This document shows, piece after piece, positions 1 through 8,297 of a DNA stretch of 18,429 bases (positions are counted from its first letter, which is position 1; each line of letters begins with the position of its first letter). The notes below the pieces were generated by a model that was not told where the DNA came from, made no database searches, and saw only the letters and a list, made by a program, of their open reading frames with translations. Source of the stretch: UBA1858 sp045105615 (lineage in GTDB: Bacteria; Pseudomonadota; Gammaproteobacteria; UBA4575); NCBI GenBank assembly GCA_045105615.1, contig JBGCDS010000046.1, positions 1 to 18,429 on the forward strand. The letters run 5' to 3'. The translations under genes were made by a program, and so were the position numbers.

Positions 1-218
1 AGGATTATTGCTCCCAAAGTAGCTAGACCTATACTCACTAAATTAAAACCTGTCACGTCCCCAATGCCTAATTGAGTACCAATCCAACCACCTATCATAG
101 CGCCTGCAATACCGAGCACCATAGTAACAAACAGACCACCGGGATCCTTGCCTGGCATTATCCATTTAGCAAGTGCGCCAACCAATAAACCTAAAATAAT
201 TGATGTTAAAAATCCCAC
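1..218 (-). CDS. GlsB/YeaQ/YmgE family (transglycosylase-associated) membrane protein, 3' part outside window
   Basis: The reverse frame starts with GTG at 218-216 and stays open to the window edge, giving 72 complete codons. The protein is hydrophobic and glycine-rich, with the family-like motif AKWIMPGKDPGG at residues 16-27 between two hydrophobic helices, followed by glycine-packed segments (GIAGAMIGGWIG) and a third helix that begins at the edge. The full family is usually about 80-90 residues, so only a few C-terminal residues are missing. The start is set by a strong GGGAGGA ribosome site at 230-224. An ATG at 223-221 is followed directly by TAG and cannot be used. Members are small inner-membrane proteins often linked to stress, but the biochemical role is unknown. 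The gene lies 42 bp downstream of the giant surface protein on the same strand with no visible terminator between, so it could share its transcript. Confidence 0.85.
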   Translation of the reverse strand, partial: MGFLTSIILGLLVGALAKWIMPGKDPGGLFVTMVLGIAGAMIGGWIGTQLGIGDVTGFNLVSIGLATLGAII

Positions 219-223
219 TACAT

Positions 224-230
224 TCCTCCC
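224..230 (-). promoter_or_regulatory. Ribosome binding site deciding the GTG start of the GlsB-like gene
   Basis: GGGAGGA on the minus strand lies five bases upstream of the GTG at 218. It matches the anti-Shine-Dalgarno closely and supports GTG rather than the dead ATG-TAG that overlaps the spacer. Confidence 0.7.
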
Positions 231-260
231 AAGTTAATAGTAAGACTCTAACAGTAATAG

Positions 261-3200
261 TTATTTGTTTAGAAGCCCTTTAACAGTACTTTTATCAAAC
301 TTCAGGCGCATCTTTACATATGGCCCATTGGCTGTGTATTCAGCGCTGGTGAAGTCTTCATCTTCAAATCCATCCAAATTATAACCTACACTTAACCACA
401 TATTCTTATAAACATTTATCCCTATCGAAGGACCTAATGAATATCGATAGTTATCTGCATTAGTCGAATACAACAGATCACCATGCAAAGATAGGTCAAC
501 GCGCTCATGTAGGTCATACAAGTATTGGAACCCCAACAATTGAGTTATACCATCGAATTCCTCACTATCAATATTATCCAATGTATATTTTATTCCCCAA
601 TGCGCGCCAAACTGATGTTTGCCATCCACCGTATAATTTAAATTTAAATTATTGACTGCCTTTCTAGTTCGAATTCTAGAATCCTCGCTACTGGAATCAT
701 CATAATTTAGATCAAATCTATTCAACACTGTGAATGCACTATTATCAGGCCTATATGCAATCGAGTAATTAATATCTGCTTGTGTTTCATCTGCACCACT
801 ACGACGATTAGTATCAAATGCTTGCAGATCAAACGACATTCCAAATCCTGTACTCTGTTCTCTAAAGTAACCTAAAAATAAGCTACGTTGCACATCAGAA
901 TCACTTGTACGATATTCAACTCTTGAAGATGAAGACCACTTATCTTCAACATAATTTGCACCGACTGACGCTGCTGTGAAATCATCAGTAACAGTCCCAG
1001 AAGATAATGCAGTATTATTGTTAAATGCTTGTCCACCAGGATCTCGTAGTGTGTCAGATCTATCGAAACTAAAGTCTAGCTGAAAATTTTCGTTATATTG
1101 CCAACCTTGAACAAACCCCAAGTTACTAAACAATCGTTCCCCATTTTCACTAGACTGCTGTTCAACTGAAGAACTAATAGTTGCTTGATTCCAAGGTGTT
1201 AATCGAGTTCCCACTCTAGTTGTATTCGTATCTTGATCTTCTCCCTGGGTGTACTCATGCTCAGCAAACAACTCGGTTGCTTGATTCAGGCGATAATCGA
1301 CACCACCTATCAATCTAGTAGGGTGATCGACAGAATTGTCATTTGTCACTTCTATTTCTGCATCAGTACGTACTTGCAACTTGTTCTCAATTAAATATCG
1401 TGATGCTCTACCCGTTGCCAATACAGAATCATTATCCTCTTGCTCTTGAATTTTATCTTTGGCATAGGCAATACCCGCAGCGATTTGATACTGCCTCTCT
1501 GATTTCTCTAATTCTAACGTTGCTACTGAACGCTTGTTATCGTTCTCTAACACCTCGTCACGATAAATCTCACTATTAATATTGATACTATCTGTCACTT
1601 TGTAACGAGCATCCACACCATAACGTTTAGTTCCACCATTATTTGCGCTCTGCTGCTCTAAACCAAATGATGCGGCTTGGCGTCTAAAGTAAACATTCGC
1701 ATCTGTACGTTCGGAGTTATGCTTTAACTCAGCTAGGTAGGCTGTTCCATTACTGGTATCACCATTAACCTTTGTTTTACTAGTGGCGGCTTCTACTTTA
1801 ATTTTAGTTTGATTGGATAATTTATAGGTTGCATCTAAGCCAATCAGATTACCCTTAGTATTAGTATCACCTTGTTTGACGCCACTTACACCTAATTCAA
1901 CTTTCTTATCTTTACTATATATATTGGCGCGCCCACCCACTGTTATTTGGCGATCGTTAGCACCTGATACCTCATAATCTGCAACGATAAATATAGGATT
2001 AAAATCATCATCTCTACTTTGTACTGGCTGCTTAAAGAACAGAGTACCGTTAACCGTATCTATACTATAGTCTACAAACTGACTTAACTGTTGTTCAGAG
2101 ATCACTCTTTGTGGTTGAAATCTATCACGTGTCTCTAAACGTATTTTCTCACTATTAATAATGATACCTGTATTAGATAAGCGATAAAGTCCAGAAGTGC
2201 CATTACCTTGAATTTCATCACGCGCAAATATTTGATCTGTATCTGCAGCAAATGTATTAAACCCGTAGTTATCACCTTCAAACTCACTCTTTATGCCAGT
2301 TAAACTACGACTGTAGCGCGATAGTTCAGTCACCGTTAAATCAGTATCAAAATCTCCAAATAATGCATAAAACTGCTGCTTCTCTATTTTCAGATATAGT
2401 TTACGAGAACTCGCCGCATCAAATTGTTGCTCAGTTGTATCACCATATAAACTGTAATACTCATCTGGATTAATTGTTTGAAATAAGCGCTCAGAAGAGT
2501 TTTTCTCTTTACGCTCCGAGTCATATGCCAATGTTAATAGCCATTCGCCTTTAATCTTACCCTTACCATAAAAAGCCAATCTACCATCTTCATACAAATT
2601 ATCTTCATGCTGGTGATCGTCTAATGCTTCTGCATTACCAGATACATTATTGTATCCTGCTGTCCCTTCAACCAAACCAACTAGTATCCATTCTCTCTGT
2701 GAAGCAGTTAACCAAGCTGTGATAGTCTGTTCACGCTCATCAATAAATTCGAAGTCCAACACCGCTTTACCACTACGCGAACTTGGCTCTAACTCTATAT
2801 AAGCAATACCATCTTCTGCAATGGTATATTTAGTCTGACCTCTGAGCAGGCCATTTAATGGCTGCTTATCCAGCTGTTGTTTCAATCTTGCATCTGTATA
2901 TTCTGGTGACAATTGATATGAACCAACAACTCCTGGTCTCGCTGGATATCCCCAGCGATCATAAAACTTTATTGCTAGCACAATTGGACTGCGACCATCT
3001 GCCTTTAAGCGTGAATATTCTGTTAGCAATTCTGCTCGCACTGGTTGACTCGACAAATGAACAATCTTACGTATTCTTTTCTGCTCAACATCATTGGCAT
3101 CATAAGTAATTGCTTCAAGTACATTATCACCCACCTCAATATCAACCCCACGCCAACTTGTAATAAAACGCTGACTATCAGTGCTAGGTAATTTACTGTT

Positions 3201-6200
3201 CAAATTTAGTGCACTGACTTTTTCGTCATTTAATTTTAATACAAGCTTATATTCACGTGCATGTTTTACCGCAATATCAATTGAGGATATTTCCGGATTC
3301 GCGTTATCTGCTGGTAATAACCATTCCAGTTCATTATTTGCTTTATCCAGCCATGCTTTATCATAATCTGGCACGGCTTCAACATTAATTTGTTTTAGCT
3401 CATTATCATTGTCAGACACTGATACTGGCACACTCACTATCGTCGTTGAGCTTGTACCGCTGTCTTTGCGCACTACTTCAAATTGCTTTTCTCTTGTCAC
3501 CTCAATGCTATCTATTGTGATTTCAACACGACGGTTTATCGAACGCCCATGGCTTGTCGTATTTTCAACAATTGGCTGACTATCCCCAACACCCTGCGCA
3601 TGTACCTGTGCATCAGTTAGCTTCAAAGCATCTTGCAAATATTCAACAACAGATTTAGCTCGCGCTTCTGACAATGCTTGATTATCAGAATAAAAATTCT
3701 TAGCTCTAGCCATAATAGGCTGATCATCTGTATGACCAACCACATGTAAGCTTTTTATTTCATGTTTACTCACATTAGCGATTAGCTCTTCCAGCTCATC
3801 CAGTCCCTTCATATTAAGCTGCGCTGATAAAGAGTTAAAATTAGACCTCAACACATATGTATTCGGCTGAGATAACTCTTTCTGGTAGAAAACAGTATTT
3901 ATCGCTGTCTCTAAACGTTGATTTTTTAATTCCCCAACATCATATGTCACCAATGCTTGTGTATCTATTTCACCCTGAGACTGAGGTGTGCCCACTGCCT
4001 CAAAGCTAACAACATTGTTATTATTCTTAGAAAGTTTTTCTGCCAATCTATAAGTGAGCGTACCAAATGCATTGTTAGGTTCTAACCCACTTACACCATT
4101 TAAGGAAGAACTCCCCTGCACATACTCAATGCCATCAGGCAATACAATGCTTGCACGCACATTGCGTAAACCACTAAATACACCATCAAGTGACAATTCA
4201 TATGTAATCGCATTCCTGTCAGCGTCACTCGTCAACCTTATATGTATAGGATTCTCTTGAGGTTGCTTTTCGCGCAGGTAAAAATTAGCACGCCATAACA
4301 GGCCGGGCTCTATATCAACAAATTGAGAATATTGCGCACCTGCTGTTCTTGTATTACTAACGCATTCATGTATTTCAAGGTGCTCAGGAATACTAGAAGG
4401 ATCCAACTGCACAACATGAGTCCCCGGTTCTATTGCCTCAAAATGATACATTCCTCGATCATCCGTAAGCACATATCTACCATCTTCTAAGAATAAGCGA
4501 ATATTAGAGACACCCTTCGCTTGATTTAGAGGTAATATTTTTAATCCCTGTTCATCACTATTAGATTTAGTTACCACAACATCGTTATTGGCTTGATAAA
4601 CATTAGACGCCCAATCACTACTTATATTTGCTTGATGTGCTTCTTTCATTAGCAATCGCGCTTTTAACTCAAACTCACCCGTATAAGCAACGTTGCTTGT
4701 CGACTCAAAACTTAGTATTTGTTTTTTACTACCAGGCCTAACTGAATACAGCAATGTATTATCCTGAGACAGAGGATCATCATAAACTTTTCCATCAAGC
4801 ATGCTTGATGAGTTTCTATAATTGAGTAATTTAGGCAGCTGCACTTCTACATCTAGCACATTATTTATATCTACATGCCTATTTATCACTAGTGTATGTA
4901 AGTACCCGCGGTCTATTTTTTTACTTTCTAAGCGATATAATATTTCACCATAATTCATCCCTGGCTCAACACAAGAATTTTGTGCAACTGTTCCAATCAG
5001 AAAACTACGCGTACTCAATAGATCATCAATTACCCGCACAGATGCTTCAGCAATATTTGAAGCAAAGCCCGATGCATCTCTTATTTGGGCCGAATTAACT
5101 GCTGAACCAAATGGTGTACCCGAAGTAACTTCTACAACATATTTAACAATTGAAGTACTTAAAGCAGCTATATCACCAAGTGTAACCGAAACTGTTCTAC
5201 CGTCTGAAGAGATAGCAGGGTCATTCACATAGACTCCATCAATCTGTAGCGAGCCCTTTTGATATCTAAAACCTGTTGGAAGCACATCTGTGAGAACAGT
5301 ACTAAGCGCAACGCTTGTCGTTCTATTATTTGCAACGCTAACTTCGTATTGCATGAAATCACCAATAGCGACTTCATCTTTAGACGCACTTTTAGTCACA
5401 AACAATACATCTTCAATCGGATCAATAGGAATATCGACATTTAATGGAGGACCTACAACTAATACAAAATCCTGTCCATATGATGCATTTGCATCTAAGG
5501 CGAAAGGCGCATTTGATAAAGTTTGTAACTGCGCTGCTGGTATTGTTGATGGCGCAATAAATTCACCAGCATCAACTTCTAAACGATACGTCCCTGGTGC
5601 TACAGATGGGAAACGATATTCTCCTGCACCAAAATTATAAACTGTGCCTCCGGCATCAGTGACACTAGAACCTGTAATGACTGTTGATGGATACGCACTG
5701 ATTAAGTCATCACCAAACACATCTGCTGGCAAATTTGTTGCTACATTAATTAATGTTACTGTGATGCCATTAACCAACCCACCCGTTGAACTATTAAATA
5801 CAACACCAAATGGATCAACCAACACATTAGTACTCACTGTATCCGTGACATCAAAAATGTCCGTATATGTTACTTCAATTAATTCGTTTGTTGTCACTGC
5901 CAGTAGACAGTCATTTGGCGTTACAGGAGTTGTCACTGTCTGTATATAACCAACAAACTCTCCGGTATCGACACCTGTTTCACTAAGCTCTAAAATCTCT
6001 TGATCACCAATAGTGGCAGATCTAATTGTTACTACCAAAGTATCTCTAACTAAACTATCTAAATTTCTATTCGCATCATTAACCCGTATAAAAACTGGTT
6101 CACCTTGGTGATAATTAGTTGCAGGAGCCAAATCAACAGGATTATTCACATCCAATATTCCCAACCCCAAGAAGGTGGGATTAGCTAATGGCAAGAATGG

Positions 6201-6611
6201 TCCGGCAATACCGCTAGCACTACAACCTGTTGAAGATGCATTAGTTGGTGTTGCACCTAAACCTGTTGGCGAAAATTGTAAAAATGATATAGTTGCAGGA
6301 CTCAAAACAGCAGTCGTCGTAATATTGATCGCATTTGAATCACGTGACTGTGGAGCAAATGCAATTTCAAAATTGGCGGTCGCTGTATTAGTAATGATTG
6401 TACCTGGTGGTACGGCATACGCTAATGAAGACAATGCAATTGAAGCAACTGCTAGCGTCATGCCAACAACAAAACTTTGTTGCGCCCATGAGAGTACGAC
6501 ATGCAGTATTGCACGTGACATGTCCTTACATGCACTCATCATGTAAGCAATATTTTTTTTCGCAATCCTTCGCATCAGTATTGCACGCAGGCAGTGAATG
6601 CCCGCGTGCAC
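261..6611 (-). CDS. Giant DUF11 / OmpA-domain outer-membrane beta-barrel protein (2116 aa)
   Basis: This is the last and largest gene of the surface operon, 24 bp after the 369-aa gene. A long, partly basic leader ends in a hydrophobic stretch and an AYA site (about residue 66). Next come an Ig-like region opening with NTATANF, a SdrD/CarboxypepD-like fold (about 270-350), a DUF11 module (about 400-527), a second carboxypeptidase-regulatory-like module (about 700-780), another beta-sandwich (about 785-900) and an OmpA_C domain (about 925-1035). The OmpA domain keeps GHTDD near 957, LSEARA near 981 and NRRVEI near 1025, so the peptidoglycan-contact Asp and Arg are present. From about 1303 to the end, alternating aromatic/polar strands with repeated YGDF/LYGD turns suggest a large outer-membrane barrel. 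I infer wall-tethered anchoring of surface or periplasmic DUF11 domains. The start is uncertain: GTG at 6611 has AGGAA directly adjacent with no spacer, and in-frame ATGs at 6575, 6542, 6539 and 6521 are alternatives. Confidence 0.93.
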   Translation of the reverse strand: MHAGIHCLRAILMRRIAKKNIAYMMSACKDMSRAILHVVLSWAQQSFVVGMTLAVASIALSSLAYAVPPGTIITNTATANFEIAFAPQSRDSNAINITTTAVLSPATISFLQFSPTGLGATPTNASSTGCSASGIAGPFLPLANPTFLGLGILDVNNPVDLAPATNYHQGEPVFIRVNDANRNLDSLVRDTLVVTIRSATIGDQEILELSETGVDTGEFVGYIQTVTTPVTPNDCLLAVTTNELIEVTYTDIFDVTDTVSTNVLVDPFGVVFNSSTGGLVNGITVTLINVATNLPADVFGDDLISAYPSTVITGSSVTDAGGTVYNFGAGEYRFPSVAPGTYRLEVDAGEFIAPSTIPAAQLQTLSNAPFALDANASYGQDFVLVVGPPLNVDIPIDPIEDVLFVTKSASKDEVAIGDFMQYEVSVANNRTTSVALSTVLTDVLPTGFRYQKGSLQIDGVYVNDPAISSDGRTVSVTLGDIAALSTSIVKYVVEVTSGTPFGSAVNSAQIRDASGFASNIAEASVRVIDDLLSTRSFLIGTVAQNSCVEPGMNYGEILYRLESKKIDRGYLHTLVINRHVDINNVLDVEVQLPKLLNYRNSSSMLDGKVYDDPLSQDNTLLYSVRPGSKKQILSFESTSNVAYTGEFELKARLLMKEAHQANISSDWASNVYQANNDVVVTKSNSDEQGLKILPLNQAKGVSNIRLFLEDGRYVLTDDRGMYHFEAIEPGTHVVQLDPSSIPEHLEIHECVSNTRTAGAQYSQFVDIEPGLLWRANFYLREKQPQENPIHIRLTSDADRNAITYELSLDGVFSGLRNVRASIVLPDGIEYVQGSSSLNGVSGLEPNNAFGTLTYRLAEKLSKNNNNVVSFEAVGTPQSQGEIDTQALVTYDVGELKNQRLETAINTVFYQKELSQPNTYVLRSNFNSLSAQLNMKGLDELEELIANVSKHEIKSLHVVGHTDDQPIMARAKNFYSDNQALSEARAKSVVEYLQDALKLTDAQVHAQGVGDSQPIVENTTSHGRSINRRVEITIDSIEVTREKQFEVVRKDSGTSSTTIVSVPVSVSDNDNELKQINVEAVPDYDKAWLDKANNELEWLLPADNANPEISSIDIAVKHAREYKLVLKLNDEKVSALNLNSKLPSTDSQRFITSWRGVDIEVGDNVLEAITYDANDVEQKRIRKIVHLSSQPVRAELLTEYSRLKADGRSPIVLAIKFYDRWGYPARPGVVGSYQLSPEYTDARLKQQLDKQPLNGLLRGQTKYTIAEDGIAYIELEPSSRSGKAVLDFEFIDEREQTITAWLTASQREWILVGLVEGTAGYNNVSGNAEALDDHQHEDNLYEDGRLAFYGKGKIKGEWLLTLAYDSERKEKNSSERLFQTINPDEYYSLYGDTTEQQFDAASSRKLYLKIEKQQFYALFGDFDTDLTVTELSRYSRSLTGIKSEFEGDNYGFNTFAADTDQIFARDEIQGNGTSGLYRLSNTGIIINSEKIRLETRDRFQPQRVISEQQLSQFVDYSIDTVNGTLFFKQPVQSRDDDFNPIFIVADYEVSGANDRQITVGGRANIYSKDKKVELGVSGVKQGDTNTKGNLIGLDATYKLSNQTKIKVEAATSKTKVNGDTSNGTAYLAELKHNSERTDANVYFRRQAASFGLEQQSANNGGTKRYGVDARYKVTDSININSEIYRDEVLENDNKRSVATLELEKSERQYQIAAGIAYAKDKIQEQEDNDSVLATGRASRYLIENKLQVRTDAEIEVTNDNSVDHPTRLIGGVDYRLNQATELFAEHEYTQGEDQDTNTTRVGTRLTPWNQATISSSVEQQSSENGERLFSNLGFVQGWQYNENFQLDFSFDRSDTLRDPGGQAFNNNTALSSGTVTDDFTAASVGANYVEDKWSSSSRVEYRTSDSDVQRSLFLGYFREQSTGFGMSFDLQAFDTNRRSGADETQADINYSIAYRPDNSAFTVLNRFDLNYDDSSSEDSRIRTRKAVNNLNLNYTVDGKHQFGAHWGIKYTLDNIDSEEFDGITQLLGFQYLYDLHERVDLSLHGDLLYSTNADNYRYSLGPSIGINVYKNMWLSVGYNLDGFEDEDFTSAEYTANGPYVKMRLKFDKSTVKGLLNK
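6553..6560 (-). repeat. A8 homopolymer in the 5' end of the giant surface gene
   Basis: Eight consecutive A residues (minus strand) fall in codons 18-20, counted from the GTG at 6611, between the upstream start candidates (6611, 6575) and the downstream ones (6542, 6539, 6521). Slippage here would shift the frame only if translation begins upstream of it. Confidence 0.9.
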
Positions 6612-6635
6612 TTCCTGACAAATTACATTGAGCGA

Positions 6636-7745
6636 CTAAAGAATAGTCACATCAAAAGTAATCGTACACGTTGCACCAGCCGCAATCGAACCAACATTAA
6701 CAGTAAGATTTGGACTAGCAAAACTTTCACTTGTTGCACCACCACAACCCGCATCAAATGTTACGCTTGGGTCGTTGTAAGACAAATTAGTAATATCGAT
6801 TGGATCAGTCAGTGAAATCGCTGTAGCACCTGCAGCGCCCGAATTCTCAATCTCAATGGTATAAGTGACTGTTGCACCAGGTATTGCTTTTGCTGTTGCA
6901 GAAGTATTGCCAAGCCCATCATCTGTCACTGCTGATGACTTACGTACAGCTACTGATGTAGCAGCAATAACATAAGTACCTGTTGCAGAATGCTCGCCAT
7001 CCGTAATCAAATCTGTTGGTGCAGTACCCACTGCATCAGCAAACACTACTTGGTTCGCACCTGCACCAAACACTATATCGTTATCAAGTGTATCTGCAGT
7101 AGTTAATGCGCCTAGAGCACCTGTTGTGCCTGCTGCATCGTGAGCTGTGGCAATTAAAGCAATATTTGATGTCTGACCATTTGTTTGTGTCGATGGAATT
7201 GATCCAACAACAAACACCGTGATTTCATTCGCGCTGCCAGTAGGATCTGAACTTAATTCATCGATGAATGTTGCAGTATCCAATGCAGGATTATAAATCC
7301 CATCACCGTCATCGACAAAAATCAACACAGAACTTGGGTCAAAATCATCACCACCAAGGTTTGCAGAACTTAGTGCAAAGTCTTGAAAATCTGCGTTACC
7401 TTCGTTCGTAACCAAGAACTCTAGTACTGATGGTGGATTTGGCAATGGTGTTGCACCATCTTGTCCTGGCGCCACTTGCACGTTAGCACCATCCTGCCAA
7501 GTAACCGTTACATCAATTTTTGTATCGACAATGAAGCTAGTTGTATCATTTGCTCCACCTTGATTAGGGTCATCTGAAGTCACAGGAATCTGTGGTGTTC
7601 CGCCAACCGAATAATTTAATGTTGCTTGGTTATCAACTTGAGTTCCAGCTGCAGTGCCCACCGCATGAACCTGTGAAACAAACCCTATGATGAGAAAAAT
7701 TCCCACCAAGGCCCGTAAAAATCTTCTTGTATTTATATTATCCAT
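6636..7745 (-). CDS. Secreted DUF11 protein, paralogue of the 337-aa operon protein (369 aa)
   Basis: The ATG at 7745 has an AAGGAG site at 7759-7754 with an 8-base spacer. A signal peptide (residues 1-28, basic NTRRFLR, hydrophobic core, cleavage after VHA) leads to a mature start of VGTAAGTQVDNQATLNYSVGGTP. Residues about 76-260 form an acidic beta-rich domain with WQDGANV (83-89), TNEGN (113-117) and a calcium-loop-like FVDDGDGIYN (143-152). The C-terminal part (about 264-369) is a DUF11 module beginning RKSSAVTDD and ending ITFDVTIL. Two cysteines (334, 360) could form a disulfide. The layout matches the 337-aa protein at 8298-9311 almost motif for motif, so the two probably arose by duplication. 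It is predicted to be exported to the periplasm or surface. It has no barrel, lipobox or LPXTG anchor, so it may bind the giant protein encoded next. Function beyond structural or adhesive modules is unknown. Confidence 0.93.
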   Translation of the reverse strand: MDNINTRRFLRALVGIFLIIGFVSQVHAVGTAAGTQVDNQATLNYSVGGTPQIPVTSDDPNQGGANDTTSFIVDTKIDVTVTWQDGANVQVAPGQDGATPLPNPPSVLEFLVTNEGNADFQDFALSSANLGGDDFDPSSVLIFVDDGDGIYNPALDTATFIDELSSDPTGSANEITVFVVGSIPSTQTNGQTSNIALIATAHDAAGTTGALGALTTADTLDNDIVFGAGANQVVFADAVGTAPTDLITDGEHSATGTYVIAATSVAVRKSSAVTDDGLGNTSATAKAIPGATVTYTIEIENSGAAGATAISLTDPIDITNLSYNDPSVTFDAGCGGATSESFASPNLTVNVGSIAAGATCTITFDVTIL

Positions 7746-7780
7746 AATATGTACTCCTTGTACTTAACTCTTGGATACGA

Positions 7781-8284
7781 TTATTTAAGAACAACTCGAA
7801 ATTCGACTGCCCCTTCATCACCTGGCTGCAACTTACCTTTATAGGTCCAACGTATATCCGTGTAATCTTTCGCCTCAGCTACTCGACTACTACCGTCTTT
7901 ACCTACAACCTTAAGCTGATCTCGCTGATGAAAAGATTTTCCACCATCAACTGAATAAAGCATTTCAGTATCATTTCCCTTTGCACTATCTATTTTATAA
8001 ACAGTGTGCTCAGGAATTGGATTAGAAATAACAATATCCGCCGCTGGCTCAGCGCCGTTATGTTTAAAACGCGTTGTATAAATTACTTCGCTACCAGGAG
8101 TGACTTTTTCAGCAGGAATACGCTTGATAATTTCATTACCTTGCTCATCCGATGAAACAACTTCTAGCTCAACGATAGAACTTACTGCAATTGCGTTATT
8201 GGAATTAGCATTAGCCATTGAAAAAACTGATGCTAATAAGAACACACAAAGTGTTTTTGTGAATGTCAGGAAGTATCTACTCAC
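7781..8284 (-). CDS. Small secreted single-module DUF11-like protein (167 aa)
   Basis: The gene starts with GTG at 8284, set by an AGGAG site at 8295-8291 six bases upstream, and begins 13 bp after the previous stop. Residues 1-26 are a signal peptide (FLLASVFSMANA cleavage). The mature protein is a single beta-sandwich: VTPGSEVIYTTRFKHNG at 61-77, then VISNPIPEHTVY at 85-96, and it ends in ...GAVEFRVVLK. The TPGxxVxYxxxxxN...NPIPxxTxY pattern is the core of the DUF11 modules in its neighbours, so this protein is essentially one module alone. YSVDGGKSF (110-118) and the charged segment after it distinguish it from them. It sits between the two paralogous proteins. I infer a periplasmic or surface accessory subunit; a structural cap or linker role would be a guess. 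No catalytic motif is visible. Confidence 0.92.
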   Translation of the reverse strand: MSRYFLTFTKTLCVFLLASVFSMANANSNNAIAVSSIVELEVVSSDEQGNEIIKRIPAEKVTPGSEVIYTTRFKHNGAEPAADIVISNPIPEHTVYKIDSAKGNDTEMLYSVDGGKSFHQRDQLKVVGKDGSSRVAEAKDYTDIRWTYKGKLQPGDEGAVEFRVVLK

Positions 8285-8290
8285 TTTGTT

Positions 8291-8295
8291 CTCCT
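8291..8295 (-). promoter_or_regulatory. Ribosome binding site deciding the GTG start of the 167-aa gene
   Basis: AGGAG on the minus strand lies six bases upstream of GTG at 8284, directly after the stop of the preceding gene (8298-8300). No ATG in this frame has a comparable site. Confidence 0.7.
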
Positions 8296-8297
8296 AT

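Noticed and set aside
5290..5949. Long plus-strand frames within the giant surface gene (such as 5290-5640 and 5644-5949)
   Set aside because: They lie antisense to a 2116-codon frame with clear domains, have no ribosome sites and show Thr/Ser/Pro-rich composition typical of antisense reading of beta-rich coding sequence.
6504..6587. 12-bp direct repeat CAGTATTGCACG (6504-6515 and 6576-6587), 72 bp apart and in frame
   Set aside because: Flanking bases show no further similarity, so a recent 72-bp duplication is not supported. One 12-mer in 18 kb can arise by chance.
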